Under the pieces are notes generated by a model. That model was given only the letters and a program-made list of their open reading frames with translations. It made no database searches and had not been told where the DNA came from. From the NCBI GenBank assembly GCA_030588275.1, contig JAUUYJ010000064.1:1-10764 (forward strand): DNA of 10,764 bases. Reading direction: 5' to 3'. The DNA is from Candidatus Zixiibacteriota bacterium (GTDB lineage: Bacteria; Zixibacteria; MSB-5A5; GN15; JAAZOE01). Each line of letters opens with the position of its first letter. Position 1 is the first letter of the stretch. Positions 1-6,723 of this stretch are shown one piece after another. The translations under genes and the position numbers were made by a program.

Positions 1-1421
1 ACGTTGACCAAAAACCCGAGTCGTTCACGCAATTCTTTTAGAATCTGTCGAGCGATAATTTCGCGAGAGCGGGTCAGTTTCAGTTTGTCAAAAAATTTCC
101 GAGCCTCTTTGATCGACATCGTCGTCAACTCATGAATATTAATATCGTCAATATATATATGGAGTGCCTGCCTTTTCAAGCGAGTTCCTTTGCAGGAGGG
201 GCAGGATGAGATCGACATAAAGTTTTCGATCCATTTGCGGATACCATCCGATTCGGTTTGACGATAACGGCGTTCGAGATGTTTGACGATCCCTTCAAAG
301 GCGGAATCGTAAATGCCGGAGCCGCGTCCGTTGGAGTGCTCGTATTTAAACTTTATTTTTTCCCGACCCGATCCGTGAAGAATAATATCCTGTACTTTTT
401 TCGGTAGTTTTCCATACGGGGTGGTCATCTTAAATTTGAAATGGTCTGACAAACCGCGCAACATAAAGCGATACCAGTTGGCCGAATCGGACGCCCAGGG
501 AAGAACGGCACCGTCGAGAAGCGATTTTGATTTATCCGGAATTACCAGATCGGGGTTGATCTCCATTCTGGTTCCAAGGCCACTACATGATGGGCAGGCA
601 CCAAAGGGGGAATTAAACGAAAACAGGCGGGGGGTCGGTTCTTCGTATGAGATGTTGCAGTCGAGGCAGGCGTACTGCTCAGAAAAAAGGTACTCTTTTT
701 TTCCGGACAGAATGATTACCGTCCCTTGTGCGACCTTTAAGGCTGTCTCGATCGAGTCGGCCATCCGCCGGGCGGCCCGTTGGCGCACGACGAGTCTATC
801 GACGACCGCTTCGATATTATGTTTTTTCTTTTTATCCAGAACGATCTCATCTTCAACTTCGTACTGGTCTCCATCAATCCGAAGGCGTACAAACCCTTCG
901 CGCCGGGCTTCGTCGATAATATCGCGATGTTCTCCTTTGCGACCGGAGACCAATGGGGCGAGAATTATTATCCGGGTTCCCTCTTCAAAAGTCATTACCG
1001 AATCAACTATCTGGCTGACCGATTGTTGAGTGATCGGTTTGTTGCAACTGACACAATGGGGGATACCGACCCGGGCGAACAGAAGGCGCAGATAATCATA
1101 AATCTCGGTAACGGTCCCAACTGTCGAGCGGGGATTGCGCCCGGATGACCTCTGCTCAATCGAAATGGCCGGGGATAAACCCTCGATGAAATCGACATCC
1201 GGCTTTTCCATCAACCCTAAGAACTGACGCGCATAGGCCGATAACGATTCGACGTAACGGCGCTGTCCTTCGGCGTAAATGGTATCAAAAGCTAACGATG
1301 ATTTTCCCGAACCGGACAGTCCGGTAATGACGGTCAGTTTGTTGCGGGGGATTTTGATTGAGACGTTTTTGAGGTTATGCTCCCGCGCCCCTTTTATGTA
1401 AAGCTGTGTCGAATTAGCCAT
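1..1421 (-). CDS. uvrA: UvrA, excinuclease ABC subunit A (first 473 residues; C-terminal half beyond the window)
   Basis: UvrA is the DNA-damage sensor of nucleotide excision repair; it dimerises, loads UvrB on lesions and hydrolyses ATP. The frame is open from the ATG at 1421 to the window edge. Residues 34-42 read GLSGSGKSS, the UvrA-specific Walker A motif with Lys40. The insertion domain follows, then the first zinc module with Cys252, Cys255, Cys276 and Cys279 around the family segment PRLFSFNSPFGACP. Another Cys pair (407/410) precedes KGTRLKR. The window stops at LGFLVNV, just before the first ABC signature expected in the family, so about half of the usual ~940 residues is visible. 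An in-frame TAA two codons upstream of the ATG fixes the start; ACGGA about nine bases upstream is a modest ribosome site. It is not part of the polysaccharide pathway and probably has its own promoter in the 278-bp spacer. Confidence 0.98.
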   Translation of the reverse strand, partial: MANSTQLYIKGAREHNLKNVSIKIPRNKLTVITGLSGSGKSSLAFDTIYAEGQRRYVESLSAYARQFLGLMEKPDVDFIEGLSPAISIEQRSSGRNPRSTVGTVTEIYDYLRLLFARVGIPHCVSCNKPITQQSVSQIVDSVMTFEEGTRIIILAPLVSGRKGEHRDIIDEARREGFVRLRIDGDQYEVEDEIVLDKKKKHNIEAVVDRLVVRQRAARRMADSIETALKVAQGTVIILSGKKEYLFSEQYACLDCNISYEEPTPRLFSFNSPFGACPSCSGLGTRMEINPDLVIPDKSKSLLDGAVLPWASDSANWYRFMLRGLSDHFKFKMTTPYGKLPKKVQDIILHGSGREKIKFKYEHSNGRGSGIYDSAFEGIVKHLERRYRQTESDGIRKWIENFMSISSCPSCKGTRLKRQALHIYIDDINIHELTTMSIKEARKFFDKLKLTRSREIIARQILKELRERLGFLVN

Positions 1422-1499
1422 TCTTTAAAATCCGTTTCTTTTTCTTCTTCTTTTTTTCTTATCGCTTCTTCTAAATATCATTTACTGCCATCTATAGGC

Positions 1500-1525
1500 C
1501 CAATTCCGGCAATTTAGCAAATTGG
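1500..1525. repeat. Nested inverted repeats upstream of uvrA
   Basis: CAATTT (1510-1515) and AAATTG (1519-1524) form a perfect palindrome around a 3-base centre. CCAATT (1500-1505) can also pair with AATTGG (1520-1525), so two stems compete for the same right arm. The palindrome overlaps the weaker -35 candidate at 1515-1520. It could be an operator or a leader RNA switch. It does not match the LexA boxes I know (CTGT-N8-ACAG, GAAC-N4-GTTC). Confidence 0.4.
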
Positions 1526-1591
1526 AAAACTGCCAGTAGAGCCGGGTCGAGATTCTACTCCGAAGGAAATCTACCGATAGGGCAACCTGCC

Positions 1592-1620
1592 AATATACGC
1601 AATATGTCGCAGACGGGCAA
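1592..1620 (-). promoter_or_regulatory. uvrA: Candidate sigma-70-type promoter for uvrA
   Basis: The minus strand reads TTGCCC (1615-1620), 17 bases, then TATATT (1592-1597), matching the consensus at 4 of 6 and 5 of 6 positions with ideal spacing. Transcription from here would give a leader of roughly 160 bases before the uvrA ATG. A weaker alternative is TTGCTA (1515-1520), 18 bases, TATAGA (1491-1496). The housekeeping promoter consensus of this organism is unknown, so this is tentative. Confidence 0.4.
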
Positions 1621-1699
1621 AATCTATTTGGATTAGAGTAAGGGAATTATTGAAAAAGCAGAATCACATTTCAGCGCAGAAAATAATAAAAAGTTCGGC

Positions 1700-3244
1700 C
1701 TATTCACCGGTGTCGAAATCGATCTGCCCCAGCCAACTGAGGCCGATCTCGAAACTGGAACTGCTCCGATCTGATCCCGGTTGGTTGCTAAAATTGCTGA
1801 TCGTTCCGTACCCGGCAGACAGGGAGAAAAACAGATGGCGATGGCTGTATTCATTAAATGGCAGATACCCTTTGGCATGAAGGGCAAATAGGAGCGATTT
1901 TTCCACGACGCCGGTCGGAAACGGTTCGCTGTATTCGCCAATTGCTGTGGCCCAGGGCTCATCCCATGAATTATTGATCGACCCTTCACCACGTCTCCGC
2001 AAGGCTGTTTCAAACCGGACGGCAAAATCGGTCGAGGGCCAGAAACGGATCATAAGCGAAACCGAGTCGGCATCGTTTCCAAGCGGATGGCCGATCGGCC
2101 GGTTCCGATACAGAAATCGATTGCGTGGTTCCCGCTGGTGATAGGTGCGGTTGGTAATCCGAACGTACTCAAATTTCAAATCTGGCCTGAAAGTTCCAAT
2201 TTGACCAGACCGGATAAAGCCAGCCATGATTCCAATTTCATTCGGCTCCTGATCCCCTTGCGAGGCATTGTCTATCTGGAAATCGTCAACTAACAGTTGT
2301 CCGTAGAGCATACTTTTTTTGCCCGGCATGAAGACAAAATCAAAACCGAGGATGCTGTTGTCGTTCTGGTCTTCATTAAGTTGTGCCGCATGAAAAAATT
2401 GCAACGGGTTAAGATAATAAAGCTCCGGCGGTCTCCCTTCGCCGCCGAACAGAACCGCTTCAAACAGGCCGATGCGGAGCCGCTTATGCAGTTTGATATC
2501 AAGACGATGCGCCGTCAGATAGCGATTGTCATTAAATGTTGCTTCCGGATAGCGAAGCGAGTCAATCGCATCAGGAAAAGAACCGTCGAGGCGGGCAAAG
2601 AGAAAGTTGAACGTCAGCCGACCGGCCGAAAAGGTTCCGTTAATCAAATCAAACGGATCGGCCGTTTCTGAGATGAGGAGGTTAACCGGTTGTGGTCCCC
2701 AGAAAACTTTTTGACGGCCCATCGTAAGGTTGATTTTTCCTTTGCGAAAGAATATGGCGGCGGTTTCCAAGTCGCCGGCCAGTCCACGATATTTTTTGCC
2801 ATTATATTCCGGATCAAGCGCCAGAGCGCGATCTAATTTGAAAGAACTTTGTCCCGAAAAATTCTGAGATGGCTGGAAAGTCGCACCGCCGGTCAGATAC
2901 GGCAGGCCGCGACCCGATTGGTAATTTCCGGTAACAAACCGCTGGCCCGATTGGTTCCAAAAACGGATGGTTCGAAAATCATCGGTCTGAAATCGTCTTA
3001 GCCCGGTTAGATGTTGCAAGTTTGGCTGGTTTTTAAAGCGGCTGAGATCAAGCGGTCCGGTAATCGGAATGTTGTCGATGGCCTGATTGGAAATGGCCTG
3101 ATGATAAAACAGGTCGTAGGTTAAATTAAGACGACTCTGCCCAACCGGGACCGATCCCTGGGCTGAGGTTATTTCCCCGGAAATAAGCAACAGCAGAAAA
3201 GCTGTGGCTAAGATAAATGAAAGCTGTTTTTTGCGGCAATCCAT
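1700..3244 (-). CDS. Wzi-like capsule assembly outer-membrane protein (514 aa)
   Basis: Wzi proteins are outer-membrane beta-barrels that bind capsular polysaccharide at the cell surface; E. coli Wzi is close to 480 residues, so 514 fits. The product starts with a signal peptide: CRKK at 3-6, a hydrophobic core at about 8-22, and a likely cut after TSA at residue 28. Alternating barrel-type strands fill the rest. Two blocks resemble the family: GRQKVFWGPQPVNLL from about residue 176, and the LFEAVLFGG...YYLNPLQFF stretch at about 260-284. The C-terminus ends in DFDTGE rather than the terminal aromatic usual for barrel proteins. The ATG at 3244 is chosen because GGAG lies seven bases upstream and the signal peptide begins there; an in-frame TTG at 3286 would add 14 implausible residues. 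It starts 44 bases after the glycosylphosphotransferase stop, so the two are probably co-transcribed. The family call rests on motif recognition only. Confidence 0.8.
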   Translation of the reverse strand: MDCRKKQLSFILATAFLLLLISGEITSAQGSVPVGQSRLNLTYDLFYHQAISNQAIDNIPITGPLDLSRFKNQPNLQHLTGLRRFQTDDFRTIRFWNQSGQRFVTGNYQSGRGLPYLTGGATFQPSQNFSGQSSFKLDRALALDPEYNGKKYRGLAGDLETAAIFFRKGKINLTMGRQKVFWGPQPVNLLISETADPFDLINGTFSAGRLTFNFLFARLDGSFPDAIDSLRYPEATFNDNRYLTAHRLDIKLHKRLRIGLFEAVLFGGEGRPPELYYLNPLQFFHAAQLNEDQNDNSILGFDFVFMPGKKSMLYGQLLVDDFQIDNASQGDQEPNEIGIMAGFIRSGQIGTFRPDLKFEYVRITNRTYHQREPRNRFLYRNRPIGHPLGNDADSVSLMIRFWPSTDFAVRFETALRRRGEGSINNSWDEPWATAIGEYSEPFPTGVVEKSLLFALHAKGYLPFNEYSHRHLFFSLSAGYGTISNFSNQPGSDRSSSSFEIGLSWLGQIDFDTGE

Positions 3245-3251
3245 TGCCAAT

Positions 3252-3255
3252 CTCC
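3252..3255 (-). promoter_or_regulatory. Shine-Dalgarno site fixing the Wzi-like start
   Basis: GGAG on the minus strand lies seven bases before the ATG at 3244. No comparable site precedes the upstream in-frame TTG at 3286, which supports the shorter protein beginning directly with its signal peptide. Confidence 0.75.
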
Positions 3256-3288
3256 ATAGGCGGAGTTCTAAAAAATGTTGGTGCAACT

Positions 3289-4677
3289 TTACGAGGCACC
3301 ATCCGATTTGAAAACGGCCGGTACCGTTTTCAGCAAAATTTTTGTGTCGAGCCAGAGCGACCAGTTATCGATATATTCCAAATCAAGCCGCATCCAATCT
3401 TCAAAATCGATCTGGTTTCTGCCGTTGACTTGCCACAGACAGGTCAGACCGGGACGGACCGAAAGCTTGCGTCGTTGCCAACGATCATATTGACTGACCT
3501 CTTTTGGGAGGGGTGGACGTGGTCCTACCAATGACATATCGCGCCGGATAACATTTAGAAATTGTGGTAGTTCGTCGATTGAGGTCTTGCGTAAAAAGGC
3601 ACCGATCCGCGTTATGCGAGGGTCGTTGGTAATCTTAAAAACCGGGCCGGACATTTCGTTTTGATCTTTTAGTTTTTCTTTAAGCTTCTCGGCGTTGGTG
3701 ACCATCGTTCGAAATTTGTACATCGTAAACGGCTTGCCATTTTTCCCCGAACGAATCTGCTTAAAAAATATCGGTCCGCCATCCTCAAGCTTAATCATCA
3801 AGGCAGTAACAAGTCCGACCGGTATCGACAATATCACACCGACCAATCCACCCAGCCAGTCGATCCCCTCTTTGAGGGTTAGCTGGATGCGATCATCCGG
3901 TTCGGATGAATAGACGACCGCCGGAAGGTCGATAAAAGTAGAGGGGGCCGCTTTTGAGATCGGGTGAAAATAAAAGTCGGACATAAAGCAGACGGTGACC
4001 CCCATCTCTTCGGCAATGGCAAAGGCATGTCGGGTCAAGGGGAGATCGCCATTCTCAGTAGCGATGACAACATAGTCAACTTGGTTATCAGAGATCAGCT
4101 CGGCCAAACCGTCAGGATGGCCGATCATCGGAATATCGCTATAACTCCACAAACCGGTCCGGTTGAAATCGAGAAAGCCGAGGATGTGAAGACCCCAGCG
4201 ACTGTTCTGGCAAATGCGGTCAGTCAAGAGTCGGGCCGTTTTGCCGGTCCCAATGATAACAACATTGCGATTCGATCTACCGCTGGTTCGGTACTTGCTC
4301 AAAAACAGTACCAACGAAAAGCGAAAGAGAAGGAGCAGAACCGCATCAAGAACAAAAAAGGTTAAGACCGAAGTAGAGGAGATGGCGATTTGGGCAAAAA
4401 AGATTACCGCTGTAAAAGACATAAACGATTTACCCAGTGACCAGGTCAGTTCTTTTAATATTTGGCTGTGGGTTTTCATGCGATAAAAGTACGACCCGGA
4501 TGGCCCGTAAAAGCAGAGTCCCCAAATCAGAGCGGTCAGAGCATATAATAAACCGGTAACTTCATTCCCCAATTCCTGATGATAAAGCAGTAAAACGGTC
4601 ATCAAGGCAAAGGAGGTAATGAAAAGGTCACCCAACAGGTTCAGGCGTCGCCACAAATTCTGTCGATCACGAAGCAT
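3289..4677 (-). CDS. Undecaprenyl-phosphate glycosylphosphotransferase, WbaP/PssY-like (initiating enzyme, 462 aa)
   Basis: This polytopic phosphoglycosyl transferase would move a sugar-1-phosphate from a nucleotide sugar to undecaprenyl phosphate, the first membrane step of capsule or exopolysaccharide synthesis. Hydrophobic segments lie at about 12-31, 42-58, 84-104 and 105-126. A Rossmann-like middle domain follows, starting VVIIGTGKTARLL (139-151). The C-terminal bacterial sugar transferase domain has a re-entrant hydrophobic helix at about 273-296, KFRTM at 321-325, the Asp368-Glu369 dyad in SIDELPQ, GPRPP at 385-389 and RPGLTCLWQVNGR at 408-420. All signature parts look intact, and the length is typical. 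The ATG at 4677 has AGGGAG (4685-4690) seven bases upstream and a TAA directly before it. Sugar specificity (glucose, galactose or other) cannot be read from the sequence. The Wzi-like gene follows after 44 bases. Confidence 0.93.
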   Translation of the reverse strand: MLRDRQNLWRRLNLLGDLFITSFALMTVLLLYHQELGNEVTGLLYALTALIWGLCFYGPSGSYFYRMKTHSQILKELTWSLGKSFMSFTAVIFFAQIAISSTSVLTFFVLDAVLLLLFRFSLVLFLSKYRTSGRSNRNVVIIGTGKTARLLTDRICQNSRWGLHILGFLDFNRTGLWSYSDIPMIGHPDGLAELISDNQVDYVVIATENGDLPLTRHAFAIAEEMGVTVCFMSDFYFHPISKAAPSTFIDLPAVVYSSEPDDRIQLTLKEGIDWLGGLVGVILSIPVGLVTALMIKLEDGGPIFFKQIRSGKNGKPFTMYKFRTMVTNAEKLKEKLKDQNEMSGPVFKITNDPRITRIGAFLRKTSIDELPQFLNVIRRDMSLVGPRPPLPKEVSQYDRWQRRKLSVRPGLTCLWQVNGRNQIDFEDWMRLDLEYIDNWSLWLDTKILLKTVPAVFKSDGAS

Positions 4678-4776
4678 TTAGTTGCTCCCTCTTGTAAAAC
4701 TGAACTGGCAACTACAGGGTGAAGCCAAGTATTGTTGATGGTTGTTGAATCGTTTCGGGTAAAGAGAGATACTGTA

Positions 4777-4792
4777 ACCGCTGTGTGGCGGT
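4777..4792. repeat. Stem-loop in the glycosylphosphotransferase leader
   Basis: ACCGC (4777-4781) and GCGGT (4788-4792) form a perfect 5-bp stem with a 6-base loop. Flanking AGAG and CTCT segments can extend it across a one-sided bulge. No U-run follows on the minus strand, so it looks more like a leader RNA structure than a terminator. Confidence 0.4.
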
Positions 4793-4849
4793 CTCTTAGA
4801 ATTTGTTTTATTGCTCACAGAATTTCCCTTTTTCCTCCTGGATAGCCCT

Positions 4850-4880
4850 GGCCAATATGTTTGGGAAATTATTATTGGCC
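4850..4880. repeat. Perfect 8-bp inverted repeat
   Basis: GGCCAATA (4850-4857) and TATTGGCC (4873-4880) are perfect inverted copies 15 bases apart. It sits about 45 bases after the stop of the DegT-like gene, without a T-run, and 10 bases before the AGGAGG at 4834-4839 on the minus strand. It may be a protein-binding palindrome or a processing hairpin. Confidence 0.5.
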
Positions 4881-4883
4881 CGT

Positions 4884-4895
4884 CCGATCTATCGG
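4884..4895. repeat. Short palindrome CCGAT-CT-ATCGG
   Basis: A perfect 5+2+5 palindrome lies three bases from the 8-bp inverted repeat at 4850-4880. The two together suggest one regulatory or RNA-processing element. Alone it could be chance. Confidence 0.35.
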
Positions 4896-4924
4896 AATTG
4901 AGTTGGTATTTCTTTACCGTTTGT

Positions 4925-5476
4925 TCAGGCATGGAAAGCTCCAACGGCGGGGAATTGTTCGAAGAAGCGATCAAAAACATTTATTATCCGGATTAAATCG
5001 GCGATTGTTTTATCCTGCTGGCATCCGATGCAGATGTTATTGTCATTTTTTGATGTCTGCTTGGATTGGCATTGTAAGGGGGTGCCCCGTTTGTTTTGAA
5101 TGGCCGACGGCTCAGAATGAAATTTGAAATCATCTCTGGTTTCGACCCCATTTTCTTCCAGAAAATGGCGCAGGTGATCGCCGTTGAAGCGCGCCTCCGG
5201 TTTGACCTTGATAGTGTAGGCGAGATATAAAACATTCTGCCCCAAGCTGGGCAGGCTGAGTTCCCGGCTATACTTATTTAGATGATCGTTTAGGAAGGCG
5301 ACATTGAGGTAGGAGGCGGTGACGAACTTGTCAGCCAGCCGTGTATCATTCGCATTACTCATTTCATGGTCGGGCCGATAACTAGTGAAAGGGACGGGAT
5401 TGTTGCCCTGCCCAAATGAAAAGTTGCCACCGGTTATCTTAAGGCCAAAATTTGTGGCCATCTCTGGCTGGTTCAT
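4925..5476 (-). CDS. Stand-alone protein resembling the C-terminal small domain of a DegT/RfbH-type enzyme (183 aa)
   Basis: The start is well supported. GAGG lies seven bases before the ATG at 5476, and that ATG overlaps the TGA of the dehydratase-like gene as ATGA, so the two are probably translationally coupled. From about residue 45 the order of elements recalls the end of DegT-family enzymes, especially RfbH/ColD-like dehydratases. There is a helix like LADKFVTASYLNVAFLNDHL, a strand LYLAYTIKVKP, the helix-turn GDHLRHFLEENGVETRDDF, and a final CIGCQQDKTIADLI...VFDRFFEQF resembling the family's IG-x-tail helix. The large N-terminal PLP domain is missing, with its Asp and Schiff-base Lys; full-length members are about 380-440 residues. 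Family-typical spacing in the middle is also eroded. It could be a decayed gene, a partner subunit for the upstream protein, or an unrelated protein. The similarity is by eye and moderate. Confidence 0.5.
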   Translation of the reverse strand: MNQPEMATNFGLKITGGNFSFGQGNNPVPFTSYRPDHEMSNANDTRLADKFVTASYLNVAFLNDHLNKYSRELSLPSLGQNVLYLAYTIKVKPEARFNGDHLRHFLEENGVETRDDFKFHSEPSAIQNKRGTPLQCQSKQTSKNDNNICIGCQQDKTIADLIRIINVFDRFFEQFPAVGAFHA

Positions 5477-6486
5477 CGCAGTACCTCACCGATTTGTTCT
5501 ATACCGACCATCTCCGGTTTCAGTCTGTTTTTGGGGGAGAGCGATTCCATATCGGCTGTGACCATCATCCGTACAAGTTGCTTGAAATCGACTTCCGGTT
5601 CCCACAAAAGGGATTGGCGGGCTTTGGAGGCATCCCCCCAGGATGCTTGAGAGGCAGGATGATCGGATGTTTCCATCGGTTTTAGACAGATGTGATCGCG
5701 CCAATCGAGGTCAACAGATTCAAAGGCAACCTGGCAAAACTGTTGGACCGAATGGGTGCGACCGGTTGCTATAACATAATCTTCCGGCTGTTTTCCCTGA
5801 AGCATCATCCAGTAGGCCCGGACATAATCTCCGGCAAAGCCGTAGTCGGTGGCGGTCTCGTGAGAATTGAGAATGATTTTATCCCTAAGTCCGAGCTTGA
5901 TTTCTGCCGCCGCACGGCTGATTTTTCGGCTCAAAAATTCTCGACTCTGGCGGGGGGAGGCATGGGGAAACGAAATTCCACACGAAGCATGAAGGTTGTA
6001 TTGGCGCCGATAATTAATAACCAGCTGATGGGCGAAAAGCTTGGCTGATCCAAATGGGGAGACCGGTCCAAAGCTGGCGGATTCATTTAGGGCGGTCATG
6101 CCGGTTGGTGAAAAGATGGCCGAAGGAGAGGCCTGAAATATTTTTATACCAGGGTTGATGAGACGAACCGCTTCCAAAATCCTCAACGGACCAAGAGCTG
6201 TAACTTCACTCATGGTAGTTGGCTGAGACCATCCATCCGAGGGAGCATAGGATGCCAGGTTGTAGATTTCGTTCGGGCCGATTGTGTCGATGAGGTCAAA
6301 AATCGCCGCCTGATCGTGAAGATCAAGGCGAGAAATTGTCAACCGATGGGCGATCCGACCGATTCGCGTCAAGGCCGATTCTTCGGTATGGCGCGAGCTC
6401 CCGTAAACTTCGTATCCTCGAGAAAGGAGAAATTCCGCCAGGTACGATCCATCCTGTCCGGTAATTCCAAAAATCAGCGCTTTCAT
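5473..6486 (-). CDS. GDP-mannose 4,6-dehydratase-like SDR with catalytic residues replaced (337 aa)
   Basis: The overall sequence follows Gmd, which converts GDP-mannose to GDP-4-keto-6-deoxymannose with bound NADP. The N-terminal Rossmann motif GITGQDG (7-13) and SYLAEFLL are intact. The C-terminal half, with RKISRAAAEIKLGL, GDYVRAYWMMLQ and EDYVIATGRTHSV, closely follows family wording. The active site does not. Family AS-T-S-E reads AS-P-S-A here (Pro121, Ala123), and the YxxxK tyrosine is Phe145, with Lys149 kept. I checked the codons at 6124-6126, 6118-6120 and 6052-6054. The NHESP substrate loop reads PHASP. The length is normal and the frame unbroken. The ATG at 6486 has GGAG (6494-6497) seven bases upstream and matches the family N-terminus, so the in-frame ATG at 6510 is not used. 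It follows a terminator-bearing spacer and overlaps the DegT-like gene. I infer that normal dehydratase chemistry is lost. Confidence 0.85.
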   Translation of the reverse strand: MKALIFGITGQDGSYLAEFLLSRGYEVYGSSRHTEESALTRIGRIAHRLTISRLDLHDQAAIFDLIDTIGPNEIYNLASYAPSDGWSQPTTMSEVTALGPLRILEAVRLINPGIKIFQASPSAIFSPTGMTALNESASFGPVSPFGSAKLFAHQLVINYRRQYNLHASCGISFPHASPRQSREFLSRKISRAAAEIKLGLRDKIILNSHETATDYGFAGDYVRAYWMMLQGKQPEDYVIATGRTHSVQQFCQVAFESVDLDWRDHICLKPMETSDHPASQASWGDASKARQSLLWEPEVDFKQLVRMMVTADMESLSPKNRLKPEMVGIEQIGEVLR

Positions 6487-6493
6487 CCCTGCA

Positions 6494-6497
6494 CTCC
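6494..6497 (-). promoter_or_regulatory. Shine-Dalgarno site fixing the dehydratase-like start
   Basis: GGAG on the minus strand is seven bases from the ATG at 6486, which begins MKALIFGITGQDG as in the Gmd family. The in-frame ATG at 6510 would add eight residues without family match. Confidence 0.7.
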
Positions 6498-6532
6498 TAT
6501 GGTCATCCATGACCGTTAAATTTCTACAAACT

Positions 6533-6541
6533 CATATAGCA
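6533..6541 (-). promoter_or_regulatory. Candidate extended -10 promoter for the dehydratase-like operon
   Basis: The minus strand reads TGC (6539-6541) directly followed by TATATG (6533-6538), an extended -10 arrangement about 50 bases before the start codon. No clear -35 hexamer lies 16-18 bases upstream, so the call is weak. A similar TGC-TATTAG sits before the GT4 gene. Confidence 0.25.
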
Positions 6542-6566
6542 AGGAGAGTGCCGGACGCGGTATTAA

Positions 6567-6604
6567 TTGCATTCGCATACCCTTCGCAATGCGATGCGAT
6601 GCAA
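6567..6604. repeat. Hairpin built from GCGAT repeats
   Basis: TTGCATTCGCAT (6567-6578) pairs with ATGCGATGCAA (6594-6604), 11 bp with one bulged T. The right side contains two overlapping copies of ATGCGATG (6589-6596 and 6594-6601) as a 5-base tandem repeat. It lies between the terminator and the candidate -10 and may be an operator. Confidence 0.5.
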
Positions 6605-6723
6605 CGTATTGCAGGGGTGTGTTAAATTGTGAGTGCAGCTCTTTTGAGATATCCAAAATTGCGGATTAATATTCCGGCTGGGGTGGAAATGTTTTCAGTT
6701 CGACAGAATATCTCACACCAAAG

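Larger units (their letters stand above)
1422..1699. other. Non-coding spacer between the Wzi-like gene and uvrA
   Basis: I see no credible gene in these 278 bases. On the minus strand the Wzi-like stop codon is followed by a T-rich stretch (CTTTTTATTATTTTC) with no strong GC stem before it, so a terminator is not convincing. Further on are a promoter-like hexamer pair (1592-1620), a 6-bp stem AGTAGA/TCTACT with a 13-base loop (about 1536-1560), a nested palindrome (1500-1525) and a long purine-rich run just before the uvrA start. Confidence 0.7.
4678..4924. other. Structured spacer upstream of the glycosylphosphotransferase gene
   Basis: These 247 bases hold three inverted repeats, listed separately, and a perfect AGGAGG (4834-4839, minus strand) with no ATG, GTG or TTG at normal distance. 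A GTG-started frame (4818 down to 4678, 46 codons) ends in the TAA that abuts the ATG at 4677. Its product is Ser/Asn/Pro-rich, resembles nothing I know, and its GTG is about 15 bases from the AGGAGG. I do not call it a gene. I found no convincing -35/-10 pair. Confidence 0.6.

Noticed and set aside
421..1198. Several open frames on both strands inside the uvrA region
   Set aside because: They lie across the uvrA reading frame, which carries clear UvrA motifs over its whole length; their products are Ser/Arg-rich and match nothing.
2290..2671. Plus- and minus-strand frames of 70 and 124 codons inside the Wzi-like gene
   Set aside because: They are out of frame with a gene that has a signal peptide, a ribosome site and family motifs throughout.
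3245..3286. Longer Wzi-like protein starting at the TTG at 3286
   Set aside because: No ribosome site there, and the extra 14 residues would sit before a normal signal peptide; the ATG at 3244 has GGAG at ideal distance.
4678..4980. 100-residue minus-strand frame (and its 46-codon GTG-started part) before the glycosylphosphotransferase gene
   Set aside because: It overlaps the better-supported DegT-like gene, has no family likeness and no well-placed ribosome site; kept only as an observation about the leader.
5041..5235. 80-codon minus-strand frame within the DegT-like gene, considered as evidence of a frameshifted longer gene
   Set aside because: Its product shows no DegT likeness, while the 183-residue frame keeps family-like order on both sides of the overlap, so no frameshift is needed.
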